Source of the DNA: Cryptomeria japonica
Lineage: Eukaryota; Streptophyta; Pinopsida; Cupressales; Cupressaceae
Reading direction: 5' to 3'
Assembly (NCBI RefSeq): GCF_030272615.1
Contig: NC_081409.1
Coordinates: 472,742,573-472,806,572, forward strand
Length of the DNA: 64,000 nucleotides
The position numbers and the translations under genes were made by a program. Under the pieces are notes generated by a model. The model ran no database searches. It had not been told where the DNA came from and saw nothing but the letters and a program-made list of their open reading frames with translations. Below are positions 10,798-22,243 of the stretch, piece after piece (positions within the stretch are counted from its first letter, which is position 1; each line of letters begins with the position of its first letter).

Positions 10798-13700
10798 CTA
10801 AGTGTCACTAGACATTCCATTATGATCCTGCTTCATGAATTCCTTGAACTTTTACAAAGTTACTTTCATCTGTTCCTGATCAGATCCTTTAGTGTGACTT
10901 GTGATGAACTTGACCTGGGTGATAGAATCTTTGAGGCTCATGTAGCATTTCTTGTGTTTGTTTAGAAGTGAGGCTAGATCATCCATATTCACTTGGATTT
11001 CCACTAGCTTATCAATAGAGGATAATGAGAAAGATTTATTATCAACCTCTTCACCAATTAGCAAACTGAAATCTTTGATGATGGAATCTTTGTGAAGGGG
11101 CTTCTAGATCTCATCAAGGAAAGTGCAAGGAAGAGATAAAATCTTTTTTATGATGTCTTTTCCTTTATCATCACATTCTTTCTATTCTTTCCTCGAATTT
11201 TTGATAAGTACCTCAAGTGTGTTCATCTGATGTTCTAGTATTTCCCATTGTTCAATGTATATATCCCTTGATGGGATCACTTCATTAATAACCAGAACAT
11301 CCAAATGGAAATCCTCTAACTTCAACCAAGAGTCGAAGTCCTTTTCATACATTTTTAATTCATTTGAAAATAAATTCAAAGTCTTATCAATTTCAACATT
11401 TATCTCCTTCAATTTGTTGACAAGAGTAAATGATGAACATAGAAGGTGAGTTCCTTGACTCAACAATCTATCCATCCATTCGCCCACTATTCTCCCTTTG
11501 AGAATTTACTTGTTCAACTTGTTTAATAACTTGTTTATCTATGAAAGAAGTGACTAGCTCAATTACCTTTGATGATTTGGTAATCTCGATCAAAACTTTT
11601 GTGAGTTGATCAACCTATTTCTTTAACTTGTCTTTCTTTACCTTTTCTTCATTGAACATGGCCACAAGATGTTGGAAAGCATCTTTAGCATCTTCAACTA
11701 TTCCATCATGTGTTTTTTTTCCCAAATCAATTCTTCTGATGAAATAATTAGTAGGCTGCACTTTATCAACATTTGTATCTGGAGGAGGAATAGGCATATC
11801 CATATACTTGTTCTTTGATTCATCTATCTTCAACCTAGATAAAGTTTTAGCCCTTTTCTTACCTTTGGGCTTAGCATACACCAATTGATTAAAATCAAAA
11901 TCATTCGGAGATATAACTTGCTTCTTCCTCTTGGGAGTGTTACATACTATCCAAGGTGGCAATGATGAATCTTAATCTACTCCAGTAGTCAAAACTTGTG
12001 TAGCCAACTCAAGTGATTGCACACTAGTAGTAATAATGGGTGAAGAGAAAGTAACAATGGTAGGTGTATTTGAGATGGTAGAAACCCTTGGAGGAACTTA
12101 GGTTTCTGACATGAAACTTTTAAAATCTTCCAACATGTAAGAAGTAACCTCAGACAAATTAAGAAGGAACACGGTATCAAGGTTGTCATGGGGTGTATCT
12201 AGGGGTGATTTACTTATGGAGGTGGAAGGAATGAAAAGTATTTCTAGTGCTTAGGATGAAAATGACATAGTAGAACCCAAAAGAATATCATCAGTAACAG
12301 AGTCTGAAGTAGTACCTATGATATCACATGAAGTAGGAGGAATACCTTCATGCATTTATTGAGAATGGGAAGTAATTGGTGTTTGAGGTGCTCTCTCCTC
12401 ATCAAATTATCCCTCTTCTTGTTCTTGTTCATTCTCTAGTTCATCTTCATTTTCTTGTTCTCCTTCACCAATTTCTTCTTGAGCTTTAATTTCTTGAGTC
12501 AAAGATTCACCTTGTCTTTTATCTTTTCCAATAGTAAACTTGAATTTTGGACCTTTAGGAGTCATAGGTTCCTATCTGTTTTTGGTCCTTAACTCAGAAG
12601 TATTTCCCTTAGGGCTCACAACATCTTCTTTGAATGATTTAGTTTGGTAAGTCTTCAGCTGAACACCATGTAGGCTTAACCAAATAGTAGCATTATAAAG
12701 AATATTTTGAAACTTGGCCCTTATAGAAGTATTCTCCTTTGGGGACCATTGTATAAGAGGTAGAGGTAATCCAACAAATTTGTTTCTTTTATATGTAGGA
12801 TCAAGGACATCACCATATTCTTCAAGATCTTTAGGAACATCAACAGGCTCAAAATTTTCAATTTGTTCTACTATCAAATGATAGTATTCCATTCTTCGAA
12901 CAACTTCTTTTGTCCTACAATATACCCACAAATCTTCAATTTGATGGATATGTTTGTAGTTATTCTTAATCTTATTCTTCATGCCCCTATAGTCAAATAA
13001 ATTTCTAACTTTGAATAACCTCATAGTCACCCTTCTCATCTTTTCCTCCATGGCACGAGCCTTGTAGATGGAATTGATGGAATATCTCCCTATAGTGATG
13101 GAGAACTTGAGATAGATAGAAATCCTTTGGTGAGTCATCTCCATAAGGATTATCTTATCAAATGGATACCTTGGGAGCATGAAGGGTTCTCTATCAAGGC
13201 ATCCAATCCTTATATATGTGAATGTGGGGAATTAAAGAAAAATACAACCATATTAACACACCTTCTTCCATGGCTCATCTAATACTCTTTTTTTAAGGTC
13301 CTTATCAAATAAACACATGTAATGAGCCAAAAAAAATCATTTAACTTCCCAAAATGGTGTAAAATCTCTAAGAGAGTTAACTGAGTGAAGTATTTATAAA
13401 TAGGAATTTGACTCCTATTACATGTGGTAGACCTAGAAAATGCCTCGTCGAGGTAGCTGCATAGACAAGATAAGAAGTTATATAGAATTTCAAGGTGGTA
13501 GGAACCTTAGTCAATTTTTAACATAAAGCATATGCAATTTGCTTGCCCCAGTAGATCTTCTTTTTATTCTACTTGATGACATGAATGTATTGATACATCC
13601 ATTTATAGTAAGTATTGGAGGTCGGGAGGCCTTTTACTCTATTGAGAAGACTAATGAGTGTGTGTGTGAAAAAGTGAACCTGTAGTTGTAAGCACAACAA
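10798..13700 (-). pseudogene. E: unknown long ORF, decayed
   Basis: On the minus strand a decayed reading of more than 900 codons runs from about 13700 to 10798. The N-terminal half is globular and ends in a region with LPRYPFDKIILMEM (near 13150) and ETVEYYHLIVEQ-like helices. It is followed by an acidic Glu/Gln-rich linker (12500-12350), then a Lys-rich coiled-coil-like C-terminus (11960-10800). Frameshifts occur near 13250 and 11490. Many stops sit at likely Gln or Trp codons. The 5' end is cut by the LTR of element A at 13725. I do not recognise the family. The plan (globular head, charged linker, coiled coil) resembles the ORF after the LINE, and it may be a transposon-associated gene. 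It could instead be a host pseudogene. Confidence 0.5.
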
Positions 13701-13724
13701 TTAAGTCATTATATGCATGGTTAG

Positions 13725-15379
13725 TGTAGACATCTAAAAATGGTCAATGCTTGTGGAATCATACTTTAACATTGGCGCATTGTCTCATTTTAGAGTTTTT
13801 GCATCGCATTAACATTTCTCCTATGATTCGCACTTGGTCTTTATCATTTGCAAGCATCGAGTCTTTCTTCTGCATTCTTCATTTATCTCACTTTTGAATT
13901 TGGTCTTGTCGATAACTATATCAGTCATGATTTTGGTCAATCTCATCCTGTCACATCTATGTGCGTATTCATTTGTCATCACTTTGGACATTGTCAATCC
14001 TAATTAGGGTTTTGTCCTCTTATCAATCTTGTCATCATGCGATCGATTTGTCATCGATCCTTGTCTTTTGATCAATTTGTCATCGATTCTTGTCTTTTGA
14101 TCAATTTGTCATCAATCTTGTAATCTTGTGATCTATTTTGTCATCAATCCTTGTCTTCTTGTCAATTTTGTCATTTTGCGATCGATTTGTCATCGATCGT
14201 CGTCTTTCTCAATTGTGTCAATTTGGATCAATTAGTCATTGTTCCTCGTCAATTGGCGCATTTATCAATCACATTGTTTGTCAGCATTGGTCTTTTATCA
14301 AGTCAGAATCATGATCAAATCGAATCAATATCAATTATCCTTTGTCAAGACCTAATTGTCATCCTTGCATTTCTAATTCATCTTTTAGGGTTTCATGATT
14401 TTATTCATTTAACCCTGTTTGTCATTTCTCCCTCTAGGTTAAATAATTTATTTATTTATCCTAGGTCTTCGTGTCACAATTAAATGTTTAATTTAATTGG
14501 CTAACTAATTATTCCTCTTTTTGTGAATTAATTAATAAATGACAAATTATTAATTAATTTACCTAATTTACCTAATTTCTTCTAATTCCTAATTTCCTAA
14601 TTTTCATCAATTTCTAATTTCCTCATTTCCTAATTTTCATCAATTTCTAATTTTCTCATTTTCTAATTTCCTCATTCCTAATTTCCTCATTTTCTAACTT
14701 TCATCAATTCCTTTTTTCCAATTTCCTAATTTCCTAATTTCTATTTTTCAATTTCCTCCTATTTTTCTCCTAATTTCATGGGAATGACATTTCAATTTGT
14801 CATAATTGACAATCAATCAATTTTGACATAGAAATTTGTCATAATTGACAATCAATCAATTTTGACATAGAAATTTGTCATTAATTTGTCAATCTTGCAT
14901 AGAAAGTGCAAATTTGTCATAATTTGTCATAATTGACATTTTTGATTTGCAATTTCCATTTGAATATCTTCATGCTAATTTGATCTTTTCTCCAAATTAT
15001 CTATAAATTGGATGAATTTCTTCAATCAAAACTGATCACATTATTGAACTAATCACATTATCAAACGAATCACTTTGTCGAATCAATCACGCTTCGAGTA
15101 TTCTTGCGCTACAATCTTGTCTACTTGCTTTCATATCATGCTTATGCACTAGTAGGTGAGATCCACAAACAAATATATTTGAAGAAGAAAGAAGGACAAT
15201 GGAGCCACATGAAGGAGACATTCAAGTCTGCATTTGGTTTGCTTAGTTTTCAATCTTGAATGTCTTGTTTTCATGTCTTTATTGAGTGTGTTTAGGATTG
15301 ATCATTGCATTTGAGCTTTCGTGATTGAGCTAGATTACTAATACTACCTACTTTGATGATTTCCAATTTCCTAGCTACA
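13725..15379 (+). mobile_element. 5' LTR of element A
   Basis: It starts TGTAGACATC and ends GCTACA, with the 5-bp terminal inverted repeat TGTAG/CTACA, and matches the LTRs of B along its length. It is about 170 bp longer, mainly because of an expanded array of CTAATTTC-type units at 14560-14770. The word TTGTCAT, often followed by CGATC, recurs many times at 13990-14290 and 14790-14930. A TATAAA box at 15002-15007 is conserved in all three LTR copies of this family and is the likely core promoter. It interrupts pseudogene E. Confidence 0.9.
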
Positions 15380-15384
15380 TTAAT

Positions 15385-15403
15385 TGGTGAACCCGACATG
15401 AAC
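15385..15403 (+). other. Primer binding site of element A
   Basis: TGGTGAACCCGACATGAAC begins 5 nt after the LTR end and is shared with B (one difference). The TGG start and position fit a tRNA primer site. I cannot name the tRNA. Confidence 0.65.
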
Positions 15404-15495
15404 TAACCCCCTAACCATGCTTTTGAGTGCTTTTGAGATGATTTGCAGGTCAAAAACCCAAGAAATAGGGTAATGCAGGGTTTTCTAGGAACTTC

Positions 15496-15608
15496 TGCGC
15501 CTGTGTCAAGCATTCTGCACCTGTGTCAAGCATTTTACGCCTGTGTCAAGGACATTCTGTGCCTGTGTCAAGCATTCTATGCCTGTGTCAGACATTCTGC
15601 GCCTGTGT
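15496..15608 (+). repeat. Six-unit TGYGCCTGTGT array in the leader of A
   Basis: Eleven-base words starting at 15496, 15516, 15536, 15558, 15578 and 15598 read TGCGCCTGTGT or close variants, giving spacings of 20, 20, 22, 20 and 20. The array in B has identical spacing. See the findings for the matching array near the antisense gene of B. Confidence 0.9.
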
Positions 15609-17411
15609 AGGGCCAGAAATAGAGGTAAAAGACAGTGTTTTTCACTTGCAAATTGTTTTCTTTTGCATTTTGTTTCTGCTTTTTTGGTTTTTTTGGTACT
15701 AATTCTCTATGCAGAACCTTGGCATACACATGACAAAGACAACAAATGAAACTACTAACATGTTTTATGCAGGTTCGATAGTCAAAGACTAAACATATCA
15801 AACTTCTGACTTGGGTTTTTGTAGGTTGCCTTGGACTACAACTAAACTTTGTGTTTGTAATTAATATTTAGGTGCCTAGTATGATTTCTAAATAGGATGG
15901 AATGAAGATATGTTTGCTTTGATTGTTGAGTTTGACATTGGAGTAGGAGAGTATGCTCTCAGCCTTCTTAGGGTGATCAGAAATCCAGATCTTCGATACC
16001 ATGCTCATGTTTTTGATTGTGTGTCACCTTTAGAGGGCCTGCCTTCCCGACCATTTGCTTTTGCAAGCAAGTGATAATCGTGAGAAGGGAATGACCCAAA
16101 GTGAGTACGGCTAGAATACCTTGGCATTCTAACTCACTATAAACAAATACCTAATGGGTGAAAGCTTTGAAGGAAGGGTTATGTGGGAATTGCAGTTACT
16201 TGGGAAGTGATGACCCTTGAACTCTTTCTCATATCGACATCTAAGTAGGACCTCACAGTCTAAATCATGCTTGCGCGACTACATTTGTTTGGTATCTTGG
16301 TGGGCTTAATGTCTCAATCATGCTTGCGTGACACCAAGGAGTAATGCTTAACAGAAATCCCAACTAAACACCTTGTATTTAGAGGCCAAAAATCCTTGTA
16401 ATTGCTTGAGAAGGACAAGTTCGGATACTTGGAAGAGATACTAAGTTTGCCATGGGGAGATTTCCATGGGGACCGATGCTTGGCTGCCCTGAGAAGTGAG
16501 TGCCATGGAGGGGAGCCCATGGGGTCAAGCATCTATGTATTCTCCTTGAATCTCATAACGAGTCTACCTCTCATTTACCTAATGTCCTTGCCTACCATAA
16601 GAAATGTGTGAATGAGCATGATTGTCTTGAGTCTAGGTTAAAATATCTTGTCTTCTTTGCTTGTCAAAAGTTGAACTGCATCTCATTTCAAAAACAAGAC
16701 AAATTGATTCAAAACAAGATTAAACACAAGAACATTTCATCCAACAAAGTTCAAAACACCTTCAAACATGGTTGTCAAACATTTTTCAAAATCTTGTCTC
16801 AACATTCATGTCACTTAGATTTAGGTTCATCTTAGGTTTGCATTTTGCAAAGTCATTGTCAACTACCAAGGTTAGGTTTCACCTAGGTCATACTCCTTTG
16901 CCTATCAATAAGGGTTATCCATTTGCATGTGTCCTCTTGCATTAGAGTAATACCATTGTCATACATTCACATTTGCATACCCTAGGTCTCTTCATCAAGC
17001 TTAGGTCATTATCATATCATATTAGGGCCACTTGCATAGTAATTGTCCCTTAGCAGATAGTGTCAAAACTAGGTTTTGTCATACTTGAGTAGTGCAGATC
17101 TTTGATAAACCCTAAGTCATTGTTAGGAGGTCTAGACCTTATCAGACCTTTTCTCTTTTTGTCATCAATGTCATTTGGTCAAACTTAGCTTAGTATCCAA
17201 GCATATAGGGGAGAGATTGTCAATTTGTCCTTTTGTCACTTGGTCCTTTTGTCCTTTGAGGTCTAAACATCATTTCAATTTCCTAAGGGTCTCATTTTTA
17301 GAATTGCATTCATGAGTTTGTCAAAATCTTGAAAAACAACAAAAACATTAAGTTGCATTATCATCCTTTAGGTTGCATTTGTCAATCCCATTAGTTGCAT
17401 TGCATAGTGAC
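15609..17411 (+). other. Long untranslated leader of element A
   Basis: About 1.8 kb aligns with the leader of B (23967-25809). No long ORF shows constraint. A 111-codon ORF at 16500-16835 is open in both copies, but its differences are mostly amino-acid changing. A possible stem lies at 16296-16302 with 16332-16338 (CTTGGTG/CACCAAG). In B the same arms read CTTGATG/CATCAAG, so the pairing is kept. Confidence 0.7.
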
Positions 17412-20231
17412 ATGTTTGTTGAAATGAGGTCTCAACCTTCTTACGAAGCCATGTCACCACAATCGAGCAATCAATCATGTCAATCCAATCTCTACATGTC
17501 TCAGAACATTGATCAAACTTTTTATGATGAAACAAATCTCCAAATACAAAAACTAGAGGAGAAACTAGCTCAAGAAGAGGAGATATTGGAACAAAGAGTG
17601 AAAAAAATTAAGAAGAATAGATCACAAATGTCCAAAATGTTTCAAAAATTTCCAGGTCGAAATCCAAAGATTGAGCCAATTGATGTAAGATCTCTTATTG
17701 AATGATCAGACATACCAGCTCTCCTCTCACAAATAGAGATGATGAAACAATTTCAAGAAAAGAGACAACATCAATCTCAACATTATGTACCTCCACAACA
17801 AGAACAAGAAGGTTTTTACTATCAATCACATTTTCAACCATCACAACCAATGGTTCAACCAATGGTCCAACATATACAACCAACACAACCAATGGTCCAA
17901 TTTCAACAATATGTCCAACCAACTATACAATGTCCACAAATGGTTCAACCAATGGTGGAATATCAATGTCAACAACCACAACCAAACATTCAAAAACAAA
18001 GGTTGCAACACACACCAACCCAAGTTTCAAACATGTCAGAACAATTGAACCAAGTCCAATATCAAAACATGTCATCAGATCAGAACCAACTTCTTGCCAA
18101 ACAAGTTCAAATTCTAGATACAACTATGTCAAAACCTCGAAAGAAAGGTGGCTTTATTGCAAGGATCTTAAGGAAACTACCAAGTGAGTTCTTTGAGGAA
18201 GATCAAGATAATACAACTATGTCTAGCAATGCCTCATCCCCCCACAAACAAATTGACTCTCCAGTGGCATCTATCTCTACACCTCTAGAAGTTTCACAAG
18301 AACCTTCCATATTGTCCTCATCAAACAATACACCCAAGGATGAAATTACCCAAGGGCTATCCATAATTGATTGCCATGATAATCCAATTCATGATGCACA
18401 TCCTTGTCATGTTTCAGAAATACAAGACCCAATGCCACCATGCACTTTATTGCCATTACCTGTTTTAGAGGACCCCATTCGAAGTCCCTCTTCCTCATAT
18501 TCAAGCATTGATTCCTTGCCAGAATCCATCACAAATGTTCAAAGTGCATTTCCTTCATGCCAAACCATTGATCCCTTGTCAGAATCCCCCATGCATATCC
18601 AAAGTCTAACCCCATGTCAAGAGGATAATTTAGAGCATAAAGAAATGCATGTTAAAACAGATCAAGATCAAGATCCCAAAACCTTATCATCCCATCCAAT
18701 TGTTGACCAAGATCTCATCTTCCCAAAAACTCATGATGATTCCCCTATTCTTGTCCATCCTATCCAAAGTCCTATTGACACTCCATTCCCTAGGCAAGAT
18801 CAAGATATCCCAGTTCATCCAATCCCAAACGATCCCCTTCCATTTCATGAACACAATGTCCTTTCAAATCCCATTGACATTCCACTTCCTAAGAAAGATC
18901 AAGATATCCCTTCCATCCTTTTCGATGATCCCATTAAAAGTCAAGAGCAAAGCACCTTTAAAGAGGATTCCAATGATCTTCCTCCCTATCAAGATCAAAT
19001 TATTTATTTAAATCCACCACAAGATCCTTTTGTTCCTCCATCTCCTTGTCTTAATCCTCCATATACACTCCAAGATCGCATTTCTTTTGATGATCCCATT
19101 ATTTCTCCCATTCCATCTCTCAAAGAGCCTGTCATTGAACCATGTCCACTACACAATCCTAATCCCCCTCATGATTCTAATGTGTCAGTGCAAGATGTTC
19201 ATGAACCCTTGACATGCATAATGGGTTCTTCCTCTTTGGTCCAATCCGATCCACTTCAAGATCTCATTATTTCTCTCATATCATATCCACCTCATAATGG
19301 ACTCGCGTCTTCTTCCCAAAGAAAAGAGTATCCTACAAGTCAAGATATTCATAAAGCCAAAGGAGTAGACCTTCATAAGCAAGAATCCCTTCATGTCAAA
19401 GAAGAACTTAAGGGTCATGTCTACACAACTCACTCTCAAGATGTTGGTATCCCTCCATCAAAATCCAAACATACAACTTCCCCATCATACTTTCCATCCA
19501 TCTTAGGTCCTTATATCCCTTTGTCCTCTATGCAAGGTCAACAAAGGCATACATCCTTGAGTAAATTTCATCCATCCAAAAGAAGTCCATGTCATTCATA
19601 TCCATCTATGCATTCCTTTCCCCCTCCAAGCAATTTGGATGCCAAGTATAAAAGTCATAAGTCTAGAAATCCACATGTATTCAAGGATCAACATGTCCAA
19701 TATAATTCACATGTCAAAACAAAGAACAATATGATCTATAAAGAAAAAGAAATATCCAAAAGGTCACAAAGGCCCATTGCTCAAAAACATAAGTCAAAAT
19801 CTATATGGGCTCCTAAATCCCTTGTGCAAGCAATGCACTCCTAGGAACCACAAAAGCATGAAAAATCAAAAACCATGTGGATCCCTAAGTGGCTCCTTGA
19901 AGCACAAAAGCCTAAAGAAACATCCAACTTGGCATCCAAAATTGATATTCCTCCATCCAAACCTCTCAAATTTGTTCCTCCATCACCTCCTTCTTCCATT
20001 TTGGGTCCTTATGTCCCAAAATCCATAGCCTTTTTTTCATCAAAATCTCCATATCCAAAACCCACTCTTCCTCCATCAGTCCATCACCCCTCAAGGTGTG
20101 TGCCAATGTTGATCTTGCCAACATTTCTATCCACTCAAGCACAATTCTTCCAATACCCTATCCATTATCCAATGCATATTTTCCATCCTTCCATCCCTCT
20201 GGTCCATCCTTTGCATAAATCCTCGCCTTAG
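17412..20231 (+). pseudogene. Element A ORF: Gag-like N-terminus with Pro/Gln/Ser-rich body
   Basis: A single 940-codon frame runs from ATG 17412 to TAG 20229, with two internal stops (TGA about 17703, TAG about 19842) and no frameshift. It begins MFVEMRSQ, at the same place and with the same pattern as the gag starts of B (MPVETRSK) and D (MPIQTKSS). A Lys/Glu coiled-coil stretch at residues about 45-85 follows. Residues about 110-240 are rich in Gln, Pro and Met (repeated QPMVQ), then comes a basic patch GFIARILRKL. The rest is low-complexity Pro/Ser/Asp/His sequence with recurring DPI and QDQDIP words. I see no zinc knuckle, protease, polymerase, signal peptide or membrane segment. A structural, Gag-derived role is inference. 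Confidence 0.7.
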
Positions 20232-20461
20232 TTTCATCTTATTTTCCATGTCCTTATCCTACCAATGTCTTTGAGCATACTTTTAAAGGTCATGGTCCAG
20301 TTTTTTTCAAGGATACTACCCAAACAATAAGATGCTTGAGTCCTTCTTCCATCCCCTATCATGTGTCCATCTTCTATTGAAAAAGTCAAAAAAAAAGAAA
20401 AAAAGAAAAAAAAAAGACAAAAAAAAAAAAAAAAGTAAAGCAAAAAAATAATTCATCCACT

Positions 20462-20526
20462 GGTGAAAACCTGGCAAACAGGCACCTTGGGCAAGTACCG
20501 TGATGAAAACCTAGCAAATAGGCATC
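20462..20526 (+). other. Paired hairpin motif of element A (two copies, 40 nt apart)
   Basis: Copy 1 at 20462-20486 has outer arms GGTG/CACC, inner arms CCTG/CAGG and loop GCAAA, with AAAA bulged between the arms. Copy 2 at 20502-20526 has outer arms GATG/CATC and inner arms CCTA/TAGG with the same loop, so two base pairs changed on both sides. The motif lies about 230 nt after the ORF stop. Copies occur at the equivalent place in B and D. Confidence 0.85.
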
Positions 20527-21184
20527 ATGCGTAATCTATAACCTTCTTGTACACCACACTTGGGGGCAGGTTTCCTCTTTCATATCTTATTACCCTTCAT
20601 TATCCTATCATACCCCTGTCATTACCCTTCATATCCTATTGTCCCTCATGTCCATTTCCTCTTTCCACTTTTGATCTTGACAAGGCTGAGGATCATCATG
20701 AGCATCATGCATCTTGTTTGCAGCTTTTAGTCTATCATAGCATTTGGTCATTTATCCATTTGCTTATTACATCCTTTCATCCATATTCCCTGTCTTATTG
20801 CAACTTTCTGCCACTATCCCTTAGCCTATCCTGACCTTCAGTCAATGTCCCTTATCCATTCTTGGTCTTTCTTATCCTATCCATATCTTATCACTATCCA
20901 TACACTCTTTTTCATTCCTTGATCTTGATCTGACATAAGGACGTGGAATGCAAAACATATTTTTCAAAAACCTCTTGACATGTCCCTCATGCCATGTCAC
21001 TGCTTTACATTGTCATATCTAGTCTCTTGTCCCATCATGCAATAGCGCTTGAAAATTGCGTCCGCATTGTCTCCATAATAAAAGGCCTTTGTCTTCCCTC
21101 TATCCACCAAAATTTCAGAAAGCCTATTTATTCACCTATCATATTCCTTGCCTTGCTAGAAACTGGGGGCAAAATCATAAAAAT

Positions 21185-21392
21185 TGAAAAATGTCTTGAA
21201 ATAATTCAAAAAAAAAAGAAAAATGTCCTAAAATAATCCAAAAAAATTGAAAAATGTCCTGAAATAATCCAAAAAAAATTGAAAAATGTCCTGAAAAAAA
21301 TCTCTAAAAATCAAATAATGTCCTGAAAAAATCTCTAAAAATCGAATAATGTCCTGAAAAAATCCCTAAACATCAAATACAGTCCTGAAAAA
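21185..21392 (+). repeat. A-rich TCCTGAAA tandem repeat in element A
   Basis: Seven units of 31-40 bp, each with ATGTCCTGAAA or a close variant followed by an A-rich stretch. The equivalent array is present in B and, in shorter form, in D. Confidence 0.85.
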
Positions 21393-22238
21393 ATGAACAC
21401 AAAAAAAATTGTAAAAACTCGAAAAGCAAAACAAAAAAAAAAAAAAAATCCCTTTTGTACATAAGACAAATCACTGAGTATACATCCAACGACACGCAAT
21501 CATACACTGTGCTTTAATGAAATCACACATTAACAGATGAACCTTTTTCAATCAAACCAGACATTCAAACTGATCACAATTGTCTTCTCAATCGAACATC
21601 AACATCAATATCATTTGACTTTGTCACTACTATCATGGGTCTTATACCGGGTGTGGTATACTTGAAACTAGACTGTGTCCTATCTTAGATGGGGTACCGC
21701 ATTCCCTAAAACCAGAAAACATGACCGTCCTATCAACACTTTCAACTTTTGACAATGAAGATCAAGATGTTTGTTGGACTTGTTGGAATTAGCGAGTCTT
21801 ATCATTTACTGATTTCTCTTCGATCATGTTCCTATGTTTCTCGATGATGTCACTGAGTGATTTAGAGTGACCGAGATGGTTCATGGTCCCTTTTCTTTTT
21901 TGTTGTGATTGTTGTTTGTCTGCAATGTGTCTATCTTTTGCAAAAAGGGTTGCATTTCAGCTTTGGCCTTCAATGCCATGATGCTACGCATCCATTTTGC
22001 TACATTAAATAAAGGTTCTCACCTACAAAGTGCATTACTGAAAGCAAGTTTTTCTTCATCTCTAACTGTTCTCTGTCTCATTTTCTTCTTACTAACATTT
22101 CTTCCATCAGTTCAGATAGTCAGTTCAGTCTAGTGCTCTGATTTCTCCACACACATATGTTGCATCCTGCATCCATTTGGTTAGTACATTTGCATCACAT
22201 CAAGCATCATATCAAGTATTTTATCCAATTCATATTAT

Positions 22239-22243
22239 ATATG
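22239..22243. other. Target site duplication of B, left copy
   Basis: ATATG immediately before the 5' LTR of B. The same five bases follow the 3' LTR at 43010-43014, as expected for integrase-made insertion. Confidence 0.95.

Larger units (their letters stand above)
20527..22243 (+). other. 3' non-coding region of element A up to the B insertion
   Basis: Non-coding. From about 20590 to 21180 it is a pyrimidine-rich stretch with many CATCC/TATCC words. Then comes an A-rich repeat (listed separately), then 21430-22238, which aligns closely with B 37810-38640. The last five bases (22239-22243, ATATG) are the target duplicated by B. Confidence 0.7.

Noticed and set aside
13720-13729. Target duplication of element A
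   Set aside because: The right end of A is lost at 43620, so no second copy can be compared.
15496-15608. CRISPR-like array
   Set aside because: Units are 11 bp with 9-11 bp between them and sit in a plant LTR-element leader; there are no spacers or cas genes.
16500-16835. A 111-codon ORF in the leader, also open in B at 24856-25191
   Set aside because: I count about 26 base differences between the copies and 16 amino-acid changes, so most changes alter the protein. That fits neutral drift, not a conserved leader gene.
17739-19844. Element A ORF as an envelope-like gene
   Set aside because: No signal peptide, membrane segment or cysteine pattern is visible, and its start is Gag-like.
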